Below, piece after piece: positions 16,256 to 25,048 of a stretch of 64,000 nucleotides of DNA. How positions within the stretch are numbered: the stretch's first letter is position 1; every line of letters begins with the position of its first letter. This DNA is from Marivita sp046592965. GTDB lineage: Bacteria; Pseudomonadota; Alphaproteobacteria; Rhodobacterales; Rhodobacteraceae. The stretch covers positions 124,001 to 188,000 of the forward strand of contig NZ_JBISBV010000006.1 of assembly GCF_046592965.1 (NCBI RefSeq), in the 5' to 3' direction. The notes under the pieces were generated by a model. It saw only the letters and a program-made list of their open reading frames with translations. It was not told the origin of the DNA and made no database searches. The translations under genes were made by a program, and so were the position numbers.

Positions 16256-17397
16256 TTAGGCGGTCAGTGTGCGCTCGAACGTGACGTAGCGGCGAAGCGG
16301 GTCGGGAAACGCGGTGATGCCCAGACCGGGGCGCTCTGGCAAGGTGAGGGTGCCTTTCGTGGTGCCCGCTTGCCAGATCTCGAAGCCGTCGCGCAGGGGG
16401 TTGGGATTGACGTCGACTTCGAGCATCCCGTCGCCCCCCGTTGCCGCCAGCAGATGGGCAGAGGCCAGCAAACCGATGCCACCGCCGAGAAAATGCGGGC
16501 AATAGCGCAGACCGGCCGTGCGGATCGCCTGCGCTACCGGCCAACAACCGCTGAACCCGCCCCATTTGGCGAGATCGGGCTGGATGACGTCAAACACACC
16601 CGACGCGATGGCCTCGCTAAAGCCGCCTGTGCCGGTGATATTCTCGCCCGCGGCGATCGCAACGGTGCTTGCGTTTGCCAATGCAAGCCAATCGCTCTGC
16701 GGCGCGTCGGCGGGCAGGGGCTCTTCCAGCCAACCAAGAGGCAAACCGCGTATTGCGGCAAGGAAGTCTTGTGCGCCCTTCAATGTCCACGCTTGATTTG
16801 CGTCGGCGCAGATCACCTCGTTGGGCATGAGCGTGTCGAACAGGTCGTGCAGAATGCCGGTGTCGCGCGCCGCATCAAAGCCGACCTTCACCTTGAACGC
16901 GGCAAAGCCCTGCGTCCGGCTGTCCGCGATGCTTTCGAAGGCATGCGCGATGGCAATGCCGCTGGCGTAGCAGCGCACCGTCAAATCCGCGTGAGGGTTC
17001 AGAACCGCGCGACAGATGCGCCGGCGCGACGGGCGAGCAGGTCGGTATATGCCGTATCCAGACCAGCGATCACCTGCCGGAACGGCCCCCATTCACCCGA
17101 TTGCAAGGCGCGGATATGGGTCTTGGCCGTCAGCGTTTCAAACAGCGCCCTGCGCCCTTCGAAAGACTGCCCGATCAGCAGTTCCGCGAAATCCTCGACC
17201 ACCAGCCTGGCGCGGTGTTCGGCACCGGCGGCAGGCCAGTTGGCGAAAATCTCGCCCCAGCCAAACGTACCGTCCTGATCCTCCAGCCGTACGAACACCG
17301 CGGGGCGGCTAGTCATCACGCCAAAGGAGGTGGCAACCGGACGCTCGATAGGGACGCGGCAGGCCAGAACGGTAACATGCGTCAAACGTACGGGCAT
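16256..17397 (-). pseudogene. Mandelate racemase/muconate lactonizing-type enzyme, frameshifted
   Basis: Two overlapping frames together make one enolase-superfamily protein of about 380 residues. The N-terminal part (17397 to about 17000) runs MPVRLTHVTVLACRVP to AGLDTAYTDLLARRAG and then stops at 16999. The C-terminal part continues one frame over from LNPHADLTVRCYASGI through FKVKVGF (catalytic Lys motif), ADANQAW, EEPLPADAPQ and AAGENITGTGG to 16256. A single missing base near 17000 would restore the frame. Whether this is a real null allele or a base-calling error cannot be told here. The family abstracts a proton alpha to a carboxylate; dipeptide epimerase or sugar acid dehydratase are possible activities. 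Confidence 0.8.
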
Positions 17398-17454
17398 TGT
17401 CGCACCCCTTCAAATGTGCGCCGAAGCTGACTCCGGCGCACTGGTTTTCAGGTC

Positions 17455-19410
17455 TTACAACGTCAGTCGGAACTGTGCGAACCCGTCTTCGTTCGTGCCG
17501 ACCTCTTCCAACTGCATGTCCTGCAAGCTGTCTGAGTACTTCGCCCCCGCCGGACCGGTTTCGAAGATCACGCTGGTGTCGTCCATCGGAGCAAAGCGCC
17601 AGTTGAAATCGGCCTTCGGGTTGATGGTGCCCTGTTCCACGATATAGCGCACGATCACGTCGCGGTTGGTGTCGGGTCCCTCGAAGATGATCGTGTCTCC
17701 GGTGCCGGGGAAACTGCCGCCGCCGCCGGCGCGGTAGTTGTTGGTGGCGATGATGAATTCCTGATCGGGTGCGATCGGCGCGCCGTCGTAGCGCAGATCC
17801 TTGATCCGGTCGGCGTCTGGGTTGATCACCTTGCCTTCGCGGTCGAACATCGACGGCTCGCTGAGGTCGATCTGGTAGGTCACGCCGTCAATCACGTCGA
17901 AATTGTAGCTCGGGAATTCCGGGTTGAGCAGCGGTGCATCCGTCGCTCCCGGTTCTACCTGGTTGAACATGCCCGCCGAGCGTTCAAGCCAGCCCTTGAC
18001 CTGCTCGCCCGTCACCCGCACGGCGCGCACGGTGTTGGGGTAGAGGTAAAGATCGGAGACATTCTTGATCGCAACCGCGCCCTTCGGCACGTCGGTATAG
18101 TATTCCGGCCCACCACGACCGCCGGCCTTGAAGGGCGCGGCAGCGGACAGGATCGGCACGCCTTCATGTTCGGTGCCGCGCATCATCTGTTCGATATACC
18201 AGCGCTGCGCGTTCGAGACGACCTGCACTGACGGATCGTCGGCCACGAGCGCGAAATAGCTGTGCAGCGGAGCATCGGTGTTGCCCACGGCGCGGCGGAC
18301 ATAGGCCAGCGTTTCCTCGTGTTCTGCCATCGTGGCGTCGAGCACCGGTTGATAATCCTCAACCAGCGGCGTGACGGAGCGGTCTTCGCCGCGCTCGTAG
18401 ATCGGGCGCGCCTCGGATTGGTGGCTGAGCACGCGCCAACCATTGCCATCGCGCTCCAGCATCAGATCGACCAATCCCATATGGCTGCCCCAAAAGCCGC
18501 CCATGACGCCGGGCTTGCCGTTGATCGTGCCGGCTGCCACATCAAGACCGGGAACCGCGTCATAAGTGGGCGAAGGAAAGACGAGATGCGAATGGCCGGT
18601 GAGGATCACGTCGATCCCATCGACACCCGCAAGCGGGACGGCCGCGTTCTCCATGCCATCCTCGGCCTGTGCAGGGCCGATGCCGGTATGGGCCAGCGCG
18701 ATGACGATATCGGCGCCGTCCTCTCGCATTTGCGGCACCCAGGCGCGGGCGGTTTCGACGATATCGCGGGCTTGAACGTTGCCCTCGAGGTGGCGGCGGT
18801 CCCAGGTCATCACCTGTGGCGGAACAAAGCCGATGAGGCCGATCTTGATGTCATGCGCGGTGCCTGCGCCATCCGTCACGCTGCGCTCGATCATCACATA
18901 GGGCGGCACCAGCGGCGTGTCCTCGCGCGGCGACGCGCCGGTCTGTTTGACGACGTTGGCGCACACCACGGGGAACTCGGCACCCGCGATGGTCTTGGTC
19001 AGGAACTCCAGCCCGTAGTTGAACTCGTGGTTGCCCAGTGTCGACGCCTCAAACCCCAGCACGTTCATCGCTGTGATGATCGGGTGCATGTCGCCATCTT
19101 TCATCCCGCGCTCGTAGGCGATGCAATCGCCCATCGGATTGCCTTGCAGGAAATCACCATTGTCGAGCAGCAGCGAATTGGTCGCTTCGCCGCGAATGTT
19201 CTGAATGATCGAGGCGACGCGGCTTAGCCCGACCGTGTCGGAGGGGCGGTCGGCGTAATAGTCGTAGGGGTGGACATGGACGTGCAGATCAGTGGTTTCC
19301 ATGATCCGCAAATGCGTCTGGTTCGCTGCCGCGCGGAGCGAGAACGGGTGCAGCGCGAGAAATCCTGCCGTGCTGGCAAGAAAGCTGCGTCGGTTGAGGT
19401 TGAATGCCAT
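17455..19410 (-). CDS. cpdB: Periplasmic 2',3'-cyclic-nucleotide 2'-phosphodiesterase/3'-nucleotidase
   Basis: 651 residues. The N-terminus has a twin-arginine export signal (NRRSFLAS and a hydrophobic stretch to about residue 28). A calcineurin-like metallophosphatase domain follows (ETTDLHVHVHPYDY, LLLDNGDFLQGNPMGD, TLGNHEFNYG, LTGHSHLVFP), and a 5'-nucleotidase C-terminal domain (about 360-560) closes with GGGGSFPGTG. It releases nucleosides and phosphate from RNA breakdown products in the periplasm. GGGAGGA precedes ATG 19410. It stands alone and may serve phosphate or nucleoside scavenging. Confidence 0.93.
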   Translation of the reverse strand: MAFNLNRRSFLASTAGFLALHPFSLRAAANQTHLRIMETTDLHVHVHPYDYYADRPSDTVGLSRVASIIQNIRGEATNSLLLDNGDFLQGNPMGDCIAYERGMKDGDMHPIITAMNVLGFEASTLGNHEFNYGLEFLTKTIAGAEFPVVCANVVKQTGASPREDTPLVPPYVMIERSVTDGAGTAHDIKIGLIGFVPPQVMTWDRRHLEGNVQARDIVETARAWVPQMREDGADIVIALAHTGIGPAQAEDGMENAAVPLAGVDGIDVILTGHSHLVFPSPTYDAVPGLDVAAGTINGKPGVMGGFWGSHMGLVDLMLERDGNGWRVLSHQSEARPIYERGEDRSVTPLVEDYQPVLDATMAEHEETLAYVRRAVGNTDAPLHSYFALVADDPSVQVVSNAQRWYIEQMMRGTEHEGVPILSAAAPFKAGGRGGPEYYTDVPKGAVAIKNVSDLYLYPNTVRAVRVTGEQVKGWLERSAGMFNQVEPGATDAPLLNPEFPSYNFDVIDGVTYQIDLSEPSMFDREGKVINPDADRIKDLRYDGAPIAPDQEFIIATNNYRAGGGGSFPGTGDTIIFEGPDTNRDVIVRYIVEQGTINPKADFNWRFAPMDDTSVIFETGPAGAKYSDSLQDMQLEEVGTNEDGFAQFRLTL

Positions 19411-19551
19411 GTGCGTGTCCTCCCGGTTATTGGTTCATCGGTTCGATGTCAGGTCAGGTTAAAGCCTCGTTGTCGCGCAACCAAACGCAAAATGTCAGCG
19501 TTCAGGAAAGGCGAGGGATGCAAGACAGCACTCAGTGACAGGAGGCGAAAG

Positions 19552-19899
19552 ATGACCAGCATTTGGCTCAAGCGCGCATATGAGGAGCCCGGTCGGTCGG
19601 ACGGGCAGCGCATTCTAGTCGACAGGATCTGGCCGCGCGGGGTGTCCAAGGAGGATCTGGATCTCGACGACTGGATGAAAGACATCGCGCCGAGCGACGA
19701 TCTGCGCGACTGGTTCGACCACGATCCCGACAAGTGGGACGAATTCCAGAAACGCTACGCCAAGGAGCTTGACGGCAAGGACGACGTTGTTGCCGAGTTG
19801 AAGGACCGGCTGAAGGAGGGGCGTGTCACACTGGTCTATGGCGCCAAGGACGAGGAGCATAACAATGCCGTGGCGCTGAAGGCGTATCTCGAAGGCTAG
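19552..19899 (+). CDS. DUF488 family protein (YeaO-like)
   Basis: 115 residues with the family signature RILVDRIWPRGVSKEDL and a W-rich central section (DDWMKDIAPS, WFDHDP), ending in TLVYGAKDEEHNNAVAL. The function of the family is not established. ATG 19552 follows AGGAGGCGAAAG, an excellent ribosome binding site, so the long upstream extension of the frame is not used. A bidirectional terminator separates it from rplI. Confidence 0.88.
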   Translation: MTSIWLKRAYEEPGRSDGQRILVDRIWPRGVSKEDLDLDDWMKDIAPSDDLRDWFDHDPDKWDEFQKRYAKELDGKDDVVAELKDRLKEGRVTLVYGAKDEEHNNAVALKAYLEG

Positions 19900-19933
19900 C
19901 TTCGTGGATGGCAACGAGGTGCAAACGCCCAAC

Positions 19934-19969
19934 AAAAAAGGCCGCGCGGGATATCCGGCGCGGCCTTTT
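19934..19969. terminator. Bidirectional terminator between the DUF488 gene and rplI
   Basis: GGCCGCGC (19940-19947) pairs with GCGCGGCC (19958-19965) and further pairing occurs inside the loop. Six A precede the stem and four T follow it, so it can stop transcripts from both sides. Confidence 0.85.
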
Positions 19970-19988
19970 CGGTGTCTTGCAGAAAAGC

Positions 19989-20636
19989 TTAGCGGTCGAG
20001 CTTCTCGTCCAGCTCGGCTTTTTCCTGAACGGCAGGCTCGGCGGTCTTCTGTTCGACCTCGGTTTCCAGTTCGTCCAGTTGCGCCGCGCCGATATCGTCG
20101 AACAGCTCTTGAATCTCGAATTCCGCCTGTGCTTCTTCCTCTGCGGCCAGTTCCTGAATGGACTTGCCGGAGGCCTGAAGTTCGGCTTCCTCGGGAGAGC
20201 GGGCGACGTTCAGCTCGATGGTGACCATCACCTCGGGGTGCAGGTGCACCTCGATTTCGTGCAGACCAAGAACTTTGATCGGCTGGCGGATGATGACCTG
20301 CTTGCGGTCGATCGAGAACCCTTCCTCGGTCGCCACATCGGCGGCATCGCGCGTGGTGACGGAGCCATAGAGGTTGCCGCCGTCAGAGGCCTGACGAATC
20401 ACGATGAACTGCTGACCGTCAAGACGGTCGCCCAGCTGTTCGGCTTCTTTCTTGGATTCCAGGTTGCGAGCTTCCAGCTGCGCTTTCTGGCCTTCGAAAG
20501 AGGCGATGTTTTCCTTGCTGGCGGTCAGGGCCTTGCCCTGAAGCAGCAGGTAGTTGCGGGCAAAGCCGGGCTTGACGTCGACGACATCGCCCATCTGGCC
20601 AAGCTTGGCCACGCGTTCCAGAAGAATGACTTGCAT
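19989..20636 (-). CDS. rplI: 50S ribosomal protein L9 with a long acidic C-terminal extension
   Basis: 215 residues against about 150 in E. coli. Residues 1-150 are canonical, from MQVILLERVAKLGQMGDVV with the RNA-binding GFARNYLLLQGKA loop to the PEVMVTIELNVARS end. Residues about 150-215 are a Glu/Gln-rich tail likely to be helical or disordered. L9 links the L1 stalk region to neighbouring ribosomes and supports frame maintenance. It is the third gene of rpsF-rpsR-rplI, 12 bases after rpsR. The extension is a lineage feature as far as I recall. Confidence 0.95.
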   Translation of the reverse strand: MQVILLERVAKLGQMGDVVDVKPGFARNYLLLQGKALTASKENIASFEGQKAQLEARNLESKKEAEQLGDRLDGQQFIVIRQASDGGNLYGSVTTRDAADVATEEGFSIDRKQVIIRQPIKVLGLHEIEVHLHPEVMVTIELNVARSPEEAELQASGKSIQELAAEEEAQAEFEIQELFDDIGAAQLDELETEVEQKTAEPAVQEKAELDEKLDR

Positions 20637-20648
20637 GTGCGTGTCTCC

Positions 20649-20876
20649 TTACTTCACTGCGTAGGGCAGCAGGGCGAGAAAGCGGGCGCGTTTGATTGCA
20701 CGGGCCAGTTCACGCTGTTTCTTGGCAGACACCGCGGTGATCCGCGACGGAACGATCTTGCCACGCTCCGAGATGTAGCGCTGCAACAGCTTGGTATCTT
20801 TATAGTCGATTTTCGGTGCATTGTCGCCCGAGAAGGGGCAGACCTTGCGACGGCGGAAAAATGGTTTTGCGGCCAT
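20649..20876 (-). CDS. rpsR: 30S ribosomal protein S18
   Basis: 75 residues, normal length, with CPFSG near the start and [19 protein letters not shown] in the centre. S18 forms a heterodimer with S6 on the platform of the small subunit, and the two genes are neighbours here. It starts 25 bases after rpsF. Confidence 0.97.
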
Positions 20877-20901
20877 GGTTTAACGTCCTTTCTTCAGGCG
20901 A

Positions 20902-21258
20902 TCAATTGCGGCGCTCGCGGCGGTCGCCACGATCATCGCGTTTTTGCATCTGGACCGACGGGCCTTCCTCGTGCTCATCAACCTTGATGGTGAGAATGCG
21001 CATCACGTCGTCATGCAAGCGCATCAGACGTTCCATTTCCTGAATGGCCGTCGCGGGTGCATCGGTGCGCAGATAGGCATAGTGGCCCTTGCGGTTCTTG
21101 TTGATCTTGTAGGCCATCGTCTTGACGCCCCAGTACTCTTGCTCAACCAGCTTGCCGCCGTTGTCCGCAAGGACTGTGCCGAAATGTTCGATGAGGCCTT
21201 CGGCCTGCGCGTTGGACAAATCCTGACGCGAGATGAAAACATGCTCGTATAGCGGCAT
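20902..21258 (-). CDS. rpsF: 30S ribosomal protein S6
   Basis: 118 residues. It opens MPLYEHVFISRQDLS and includes the typical GGKLVEQEYWGVKTMAYKI core strand and a charged tail (DDRGDRRERRN) beyond the fold. ATG 21258 is the conserved start; the frame upstream is noise. It is the promoter-proximal gene of the S6-S18-L9 operon. In many bacteria the S6:S18 pair represses its own leader; I cannot identify that structure by eye in the 268-base gap upstream (21259-21526), which holds no gene. Confidence 0.97.
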   Translation of the reverse strand: MPLYEHVFISRQDLSNAQAEGLIEHFGTVLADNGGKLVEQEYWGVKTMAYKINKNRKGHYAYLRTDAPATAIQEMERLMRLHDDVMRILTIKVDEHEEGPSVQMQKRDDRGDRRERRN

Positions 21259-21526
21259 GTGAACTCCGTTTCTGTTCTGGCGCATTTCAAAGGACAGGCA
21301 ATGATCCCTTCGCACCTGCCCACGAGAGTCTGCGCGGATAAAATCGTCTTGCGAAAGGAAGCGCCGGTATACACGGAATATGGGTGGGTTCAAGCGGCCA
21401 AAGCACGCGCGTCGGGTTCTGCCCTTGTGTTGCCCGAAACGCGCCTTCGCATCGCGCATGTCCTGCCCAGTTTAGGGCATATTCGTCCAACAATGTGGTT
21501 CCAGCTTGTAAACAGGACACACTTCA

Positions 21527-21730
21527 ATGGCGCATTTCAGCGATGATTACCCACCTGAAGCAAACCCTGTGGGGCAGCTTTTTCGGCGCATTATCGGCGT
21601 TGCCTGCCTGATCGCCGTACCGGGTACCTGGATCGCGGTGCACGGCGCTTTGCCCGAGGCGCGTATCATGGGGCTTGCGATGTCGGTCGTTCTGATGGGT
21701 TTCGCGGGCTTGTGCCTGTTGCGCCGGTAG
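21527..21730 (+). CDS. Small two-segment membrane protein, 67 residues
   Basis: A short protein opening MAHFSDDYPPEANPVG, with two hydrophobic segments (about 22-42 and 48-64) and a final LLRR. I recognise no family. It lies between divergent rpsF and fabD, with no strong ribosome binding site. Its hydrophobic pattern and composition resemble a genuine inner-membrane peptide more than a random frame. Confidence 0.5.
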   Translation: MAHFSDDYPPEANPVGQLFRRIIGVACLIAVPGTWIAVHGALPEARIMGLAMSVVLMGFAGLCLLRR

Positions 21731-21838
21731 CGGCCATCGTGATCATTCGCCGGTTCGTTGAGGCGAAACCCGGCATGAACGTTGCGCCGAAGCGGTCCGG
21801 GATGTAATGGCTTTCTCCAACTAAAACGGAGACTGAGC

Positions 21839-22768
21839 ATGAGCCGAGCATTTCTTTTCCCCGGACAGGGCGCGCAGGCCGTCGGCATGGGACGTGATCT
21901 TGCCGACGCCTATCCAGCGGCACGTGCGGTTTTCGAAGAGGTTGATGAGGCACTGGGAGAGTCGCTTAGCAGCACCATCTGGGACGGCGACATTGAAACC
22001 CTGACGCTGACGCAAAATGCCCAGCCGGCGCTGATGGCGACGTCGATCGCCACCCTGCGAGCGCTTGGCGCGGAAGGGGTCGACGTGACTGCGGCAGCCT
22101 ATGTTGCGGGTCACTCGCTCGGGGAATATTCGGCTTTGACGGCGGCCGGCGCACTCTCGGTCGCAGATGCGGCGCGCCTGTTGCGCAAGCGCGGAGCGGC
22201 AATGCAGGAGGCCGTTCCGGTGGGCGAGGGCGCTATGGCGGCCATTCTTGGCCTGACGCTCGATCAGGTGCGCGGCGTGGCAGCGCAAGCGCGCGGGGAC
22301 GACGTCTGCGCGGCGGCGAATGACAACGATCCGGCGCAGGTTGTGGTGTCCGGCCACAAGGCCGCGGTCGAGCGCGCGATTGATCTGGCGAAAGAGGCGG
22401 GCGCCAAGCGCGCGCTGTTGCTGCCGGTCAGCGCGCCGTTTCATTGCGACCTGATGGCACCTGCGGCGCAGGTCATGCAGGACGCCCTTGGCGCGGTCGA
22501 GATCAGGGAGCCTGTGGTGCCGTTGGTTGCAAACGTTGTCGCCGAGGCCGTCACCTCGCCCGAGGCGATCCGCGCTCTGCTGGTAAAGCAGGTCACCGGT
22601 GCCGTGCGATGGCGCAAATCGGTGATGTGGATGGTCGATCACGGCGTGACCGAGTTCTGGGAAATCGGGGCAGGCAAGGCATTGACAGGCATGGTGCGCC
22701 GGATCGACAAAACCGCCACAACCCGCGCGATCGGCACCGTGGCCGACGTTCAATCCGCCACGACCTAA
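21839..22768 (+). CDS. fabD: Malonyl-CoA:ACP transacylase
   Basis: 309 residues. It starts MSRAFLFPGQGAQAVGMG and has the nucleophile in GHSLGEYSAL (about Ser96) and the paired histidine in SAPFHCDLM. The enzyme loads malonyl groups onto the acyl carrier protein for fatty acid elongation. CGGAGACTGAGC precedes ATG 21839. It forms an operon with fabG 53 bases downstream; acpP follows with its own leader region. Confidence 0.97.
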   Translation: MSRAFLFPGQGAQAVGMGRDLADAYPAARAVFEEVDEALGESLSSTIWDGDIETLTLTQNAQPALMATSIATLRALGAEGVDVTAAAYVAGHSLGEYSALTAAGALSVADAARLLRKRGAAMQEAVPVGEGAMAAILGLTLDQVRGVAAQARGDDVCAAANDNDPAQVVVSGHKAAVERAIDLAKEAGAKRALLLPVSAPFHCDLMAPAAQVMQDALGAVEIREPVVPLVANVVAEAVTSPEAIRALLVKQVTGAVRWRKSVMWMVDHGVTEFWEIGAGKALTGMVRRIDKTATTRAIGTVADVQSATT

Positions 22769-22821
22769 AAGGAAACAAGCGCCAGGCCGATGAGCAAAAG
22801 GCGCGTAAAAGGGAAGCACAG

Positions 22822-23559
22822 ATGTTCGATCTGACAGGAAAAACGGCGCTGGTCACCGGCGCTTCGGGCGGTATTGGCGGTGCCATTGCACGCTGTTTGC
22901 ATGAGGCGGGCGCGACCGTGGGCGTGTCGGGCACACGGCAGGGGCCGCTGGAGGAACTGGCCGCCGATCTCGGCGAACGGGCGCATGTCCTGCCATGCGA
23001 CCTGAGCGACGGCGACGCGGTTTCGGCGTTGCCCACGCAAGCGGCAGAGGCCATGGGCAGCGTTGATATTCTGATCAACAACGCCGGGATCACGCGCGAT
23101 GGCCTCATGCTGCGGATGTCGCAGGACGATTGGCAATCGGTGATCGACATCAATCTGACCTCGTCATTCCGCCTGTGCAAAGGCGTCTTGCGCGGCATGA
23201 TGAAGGCGCGTTGGGGCCGGATCGTCAATGTGTCCTCGGTGGTCGGCGCGATCGGCAATCCCGGCCAGAGCAACTATGCTGCCGCGAAGGCTGGCATGGT
23301 CGCCATGTCGAAATCGCTGGCCTACGAAGTTGCCAGCCGCGGTATCACCGTCAACGCGGTTGCGCCCGGGTTCATCGAAACGGCCATGGTCGACAAGATG
23401 ACCGAGGAGCAGCGAGCCGCCATTCCCGGGCAGATTCCCGTTGGCCGAATGGGCACCGCAAATGAGGTCGCCGCGGCGGTTCTTTATCTCAGCAGTCCCG
23501 AAGCCGCCTTTGTCACCGGAACGACGCTGCACGTAAACGGCGGCATGGCAATGGTTTGA
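22822..23559 (+). CDS. fabG: 3-oxoacyl-ACP reductase
   Basis: 245 residues, an SDR fold with TGASGGIGG (NADPH binding), NNAG, the catalytic Ser in SSVVGAIGNPGQ, and YAAAK (Tyr/Lys). The sequence around QSNYAAAKAGM and the ending GTTLHVNGGMAMV are those of FabG rather than of a general SDR. It reduces beta-ketoacyl-ACP. It follows fabD closely and precedes acpP, the classical fab order. Confidence 0.97.
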   Translation: MFDLTGKTALVTGASGGIGGAIARCLHEAGATVGVSGTRQGPLEELAADLGERAHVLPCDLSDGDAVSALPTQAAEAMGSVDILINNAGITRDGLMLRMSQDDWQSVIDINLTSSFRLCKGVLRGMMKARWGRIVNVSSVVGAIGNPGQSNYAAAKAGMVAMSKSLAYEVASRGITVNAVAPGFIETAMVDKMTEEQRAAIPGQIPVGRMGTANEVAAAVLYLSSPEAAFVTGTTLHVNGGMAMV

Positions 23560-23646
23560 TTTATCATGCGAAATTCGGACGGCATCCGTGTTGAAGTTCC
23601 ATCCCGCACGATCAACAAACAAAGATAATCTTTGCTTGCAAAGCGT

Positions 23647-23674
23647 TTGCCATCCGGTTCTCATGTGCTATAGC
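23647..23674 (+). promoter_or_regulatory. Candidate promoter of acpP
   Basis: TTGCCA (23647-23652) and TATAGC (23669-23674) are separated by 16 bases. The predicted leader is about 140 bases and carries a GTCCG-TTT-CGGAC hairpin at 23692-23704 whose core also occurs upstream of the lipoamide dehydrogenase gene. The gap 23560-23823 has no gene. Confidence 0.35.
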
Positions 23675-23823
23675 GGCGCAGGTTTCGGTCAGTCCGTTTC
23701 GGACAGAACTGGCCTTGTCGCGTTCGACCGGGACGCACATCACGACCCCTCGGGGCACTACATTTCCGCCCCGGTGAGGGTTAATCCGGCCAACAGCGCC
23801 GACGAAACTGTGAGGAAGAAAAC

Positions 23824-24057
23824 ATGAGCGACGTCGCAGATCGCGTTAAGAAAATTGTTGTCGAGCACCTTGGTGTTGAAGAGGACAAAGTTGTCGAGAA
23901 CGCATCGTTCATCGACGATCTTGGCGCAGACAGCCTCGACACCGTCGAGCTGGTCATGGCATTCGAAGAAGAGTTCGGCATCGAAATTCCCGATGACGCT
24001 GCCGAGACCATCCAGACATTCGGCGATGCGGTGAAGTTCATCAAAGAAGCACAGTAA
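23824..24057 (+). CDS. acpP: Acyl carrier protein
   Basis: 77 residues, acidic, with the phosphopantetheine attachment serine in DLGADSLDTVELVMAFEE. It carries growing acyl chains in fatty acid synthesis and here follows fabD-fabG. GAGGAAGAAAAC precedes ATG 23824. A strong terminator closes the unit at 24081-24116. Confidence 0.98.
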   Translation: MSDVADRVKKIVVEHLGVEEDKVVENASFIDDLGADSLDTVELVMAFEEEFGIEIPDDAAETIQTFGDAVKFIKEAQ

Positions 24058-24080
24058 GCTTCGCATCCTTCGAGAATTTT

Positions 24081-24116
24081 AAAAACGCGCCCCGCCTCGG
24101 GGCGCGTTTTTCTTTT
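24081..24116 (+). terminator. Intrinsic terminator of acpP
   Basis: CGCGCCCCG (24086-24094) pairs with CGGGGCGCG (24098-24106) around CCT and is followed by TTTTTCTTTT. Five A precede the stem, so it may also work leftward for the monooxygenase-like gene at 24278. Confidence 0.92.
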
Positions 24117-24277
24117 GCGCTGTTGGCTCAAGGTTCCATTCGGTTGAACAATAGCCGAACGTTCGGTTTGCGGATTTTGCAGACAGTCGCTTCGCTTGGA
24201 TCAATGTCCCGTGTGGCAAACCGTTCAACAGATGGTCGGTTCTGGCAGGCGGTATGATGAAATCCAACGAGCTGTCA

Positions 24278-24646
24278 CTACTTGGAATCATCATTGTCCT
24301 TACTCGTATGAACAGCTTTTGAATCTGCCGGTGCTTGCGTGCGGTCGAACATTCCGTAGTCACGAACCACGCTCGCAATCCGAAGACGGTAGTCGTCAAA
24401 GACGCCACCCCTTCCTTTGGCCTGCGCCCCTCGATGGGCGTTGAGCGTGCGCCACCGTGCGATTGCGGCCTCATCCTCAAAGAACGATAGCGACAGAACC
24501 TTGCGCGGGTCGGTCAGGCTTTGAAATCGCTCGACCGAGATGAAGCCCTCGATCTGGTCAAGCATCGGGCGCATTTCGGCTGCGATATCAAGATATTCAT
24601 CCTTGCGGCCGTCCGCAGGCTCAACTTCAAAAATAACGGCAATCAT
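24278..24646 (-). CDS. Antibiotic biosynthesis monooxygenase-like (ABM) dimeric barrel protein
   Basis: 122 residues. It opens MIAVIFEVEPADGRKDEYL and has the usual ABM pattern: a first strand, a helix with a GFISVERF centre, then LSLSFFEDEAAIARWRTLNAHR. ABM proteins are small ferredoxin-like dimers, a mixture of cofactor-free monooxygenases, heme-degrading enzymes and proteins of unknown role. The C-terminal 25 residues are charged and probably disordered. It overlaps the upstream NIPSNAP gene by ATGA, so the two are co-translated. The preceding 160 bases to the acpP terminator hold no gene. Confidence 0.8.
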   Translation of the reverse strand: MIAVIFEVEPADGRKDEYLDIAAEMRPMLDQIEGFISVERFQSLTDPRKVLSLSFFEDEAAIARWRTLNAHRGAQAKGRGGVFDDYRLRIASVVRDYGMFDRTQAPADSKAVHTSKDNDDSK

Positions 24647-24972
24647 CGGGGCGCAATCGGGCCGTGAGGCGTGGAAATAAGTTTCAGAAACGTGCGGTCC
24701 TCGCGCAGAAGAAACTTCTCTTTTTGGGCAAACTCATAATTTTCGCGCCCAAGCGGATCATCGGCTAGTCTGGCACGATAAGCTTCATAGTCGGCGAGAC
24801 TTTTCACATTGTAGATGCCGTAGGCCAATGTGCTGGACCCTTCGTGGGGCGCGAAATATCCGATCAGGTCGGCACCGCAGCGGGGGATCGCCTGCCCCCA
24901 ATTGCGCGCATATTCCCCAAACTGGACTTTCTTTGTCGGGTCGATTTGGTAGCGGATCACACAGGTCAGCAT
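24643..24972 (-). CDS. NIPSNAP-like dimeric alpha-beta barrel protein
   Basis: 109 residues. It opens MLTCVIRYQIDPTKKVQFGEYARNW and continues with a SLADYEAYRARLADDP helix and a FLLREDRTFLK strand, which fits the NIPSNAP branch of the dimeric alpha-beta barrel fold. No catalytic residues are assigned in this group. It is first gene of a two-gene unit with the ABM protein, and divergent from an ArsR-type regulator 76 bases away, which probably controls it. An oxidative or small-molecule detoxification role is a guess. Confidence 0.75.
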   Translation of the reverse strand: MLTCVIRYQIDPTKKVQFGEYARNWGQAIPRCGADLIGYFAPHEGSSTLAYGIYNVKSLADYEAYRARLADDPLGRENYEFAQKEKFLLREDRTFLKLISTPHGPIAPR

Positions 24973-25048
24973 TGCAGGCTCCTTTTCAAAACTGTTGAGC
25001 CATTTCTATCCTGTTGCCGTGAGAAAATGCTTCGATTACGCTCGAACT

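Noticed and set aside
16990..17010. Programmed frameshift in the enolase-superfamily gene
   Set aside because: No slippery heptamer or following structure is apparent, and the family is not known for recoding; a mutation or sequence error is simpler.
24155..24166. CCGAACGTTCGG palindrome between acpP and the ABM gene
   Set aside because: It is downstream of both genes, has no T-run and no second copy seen; likely chance.
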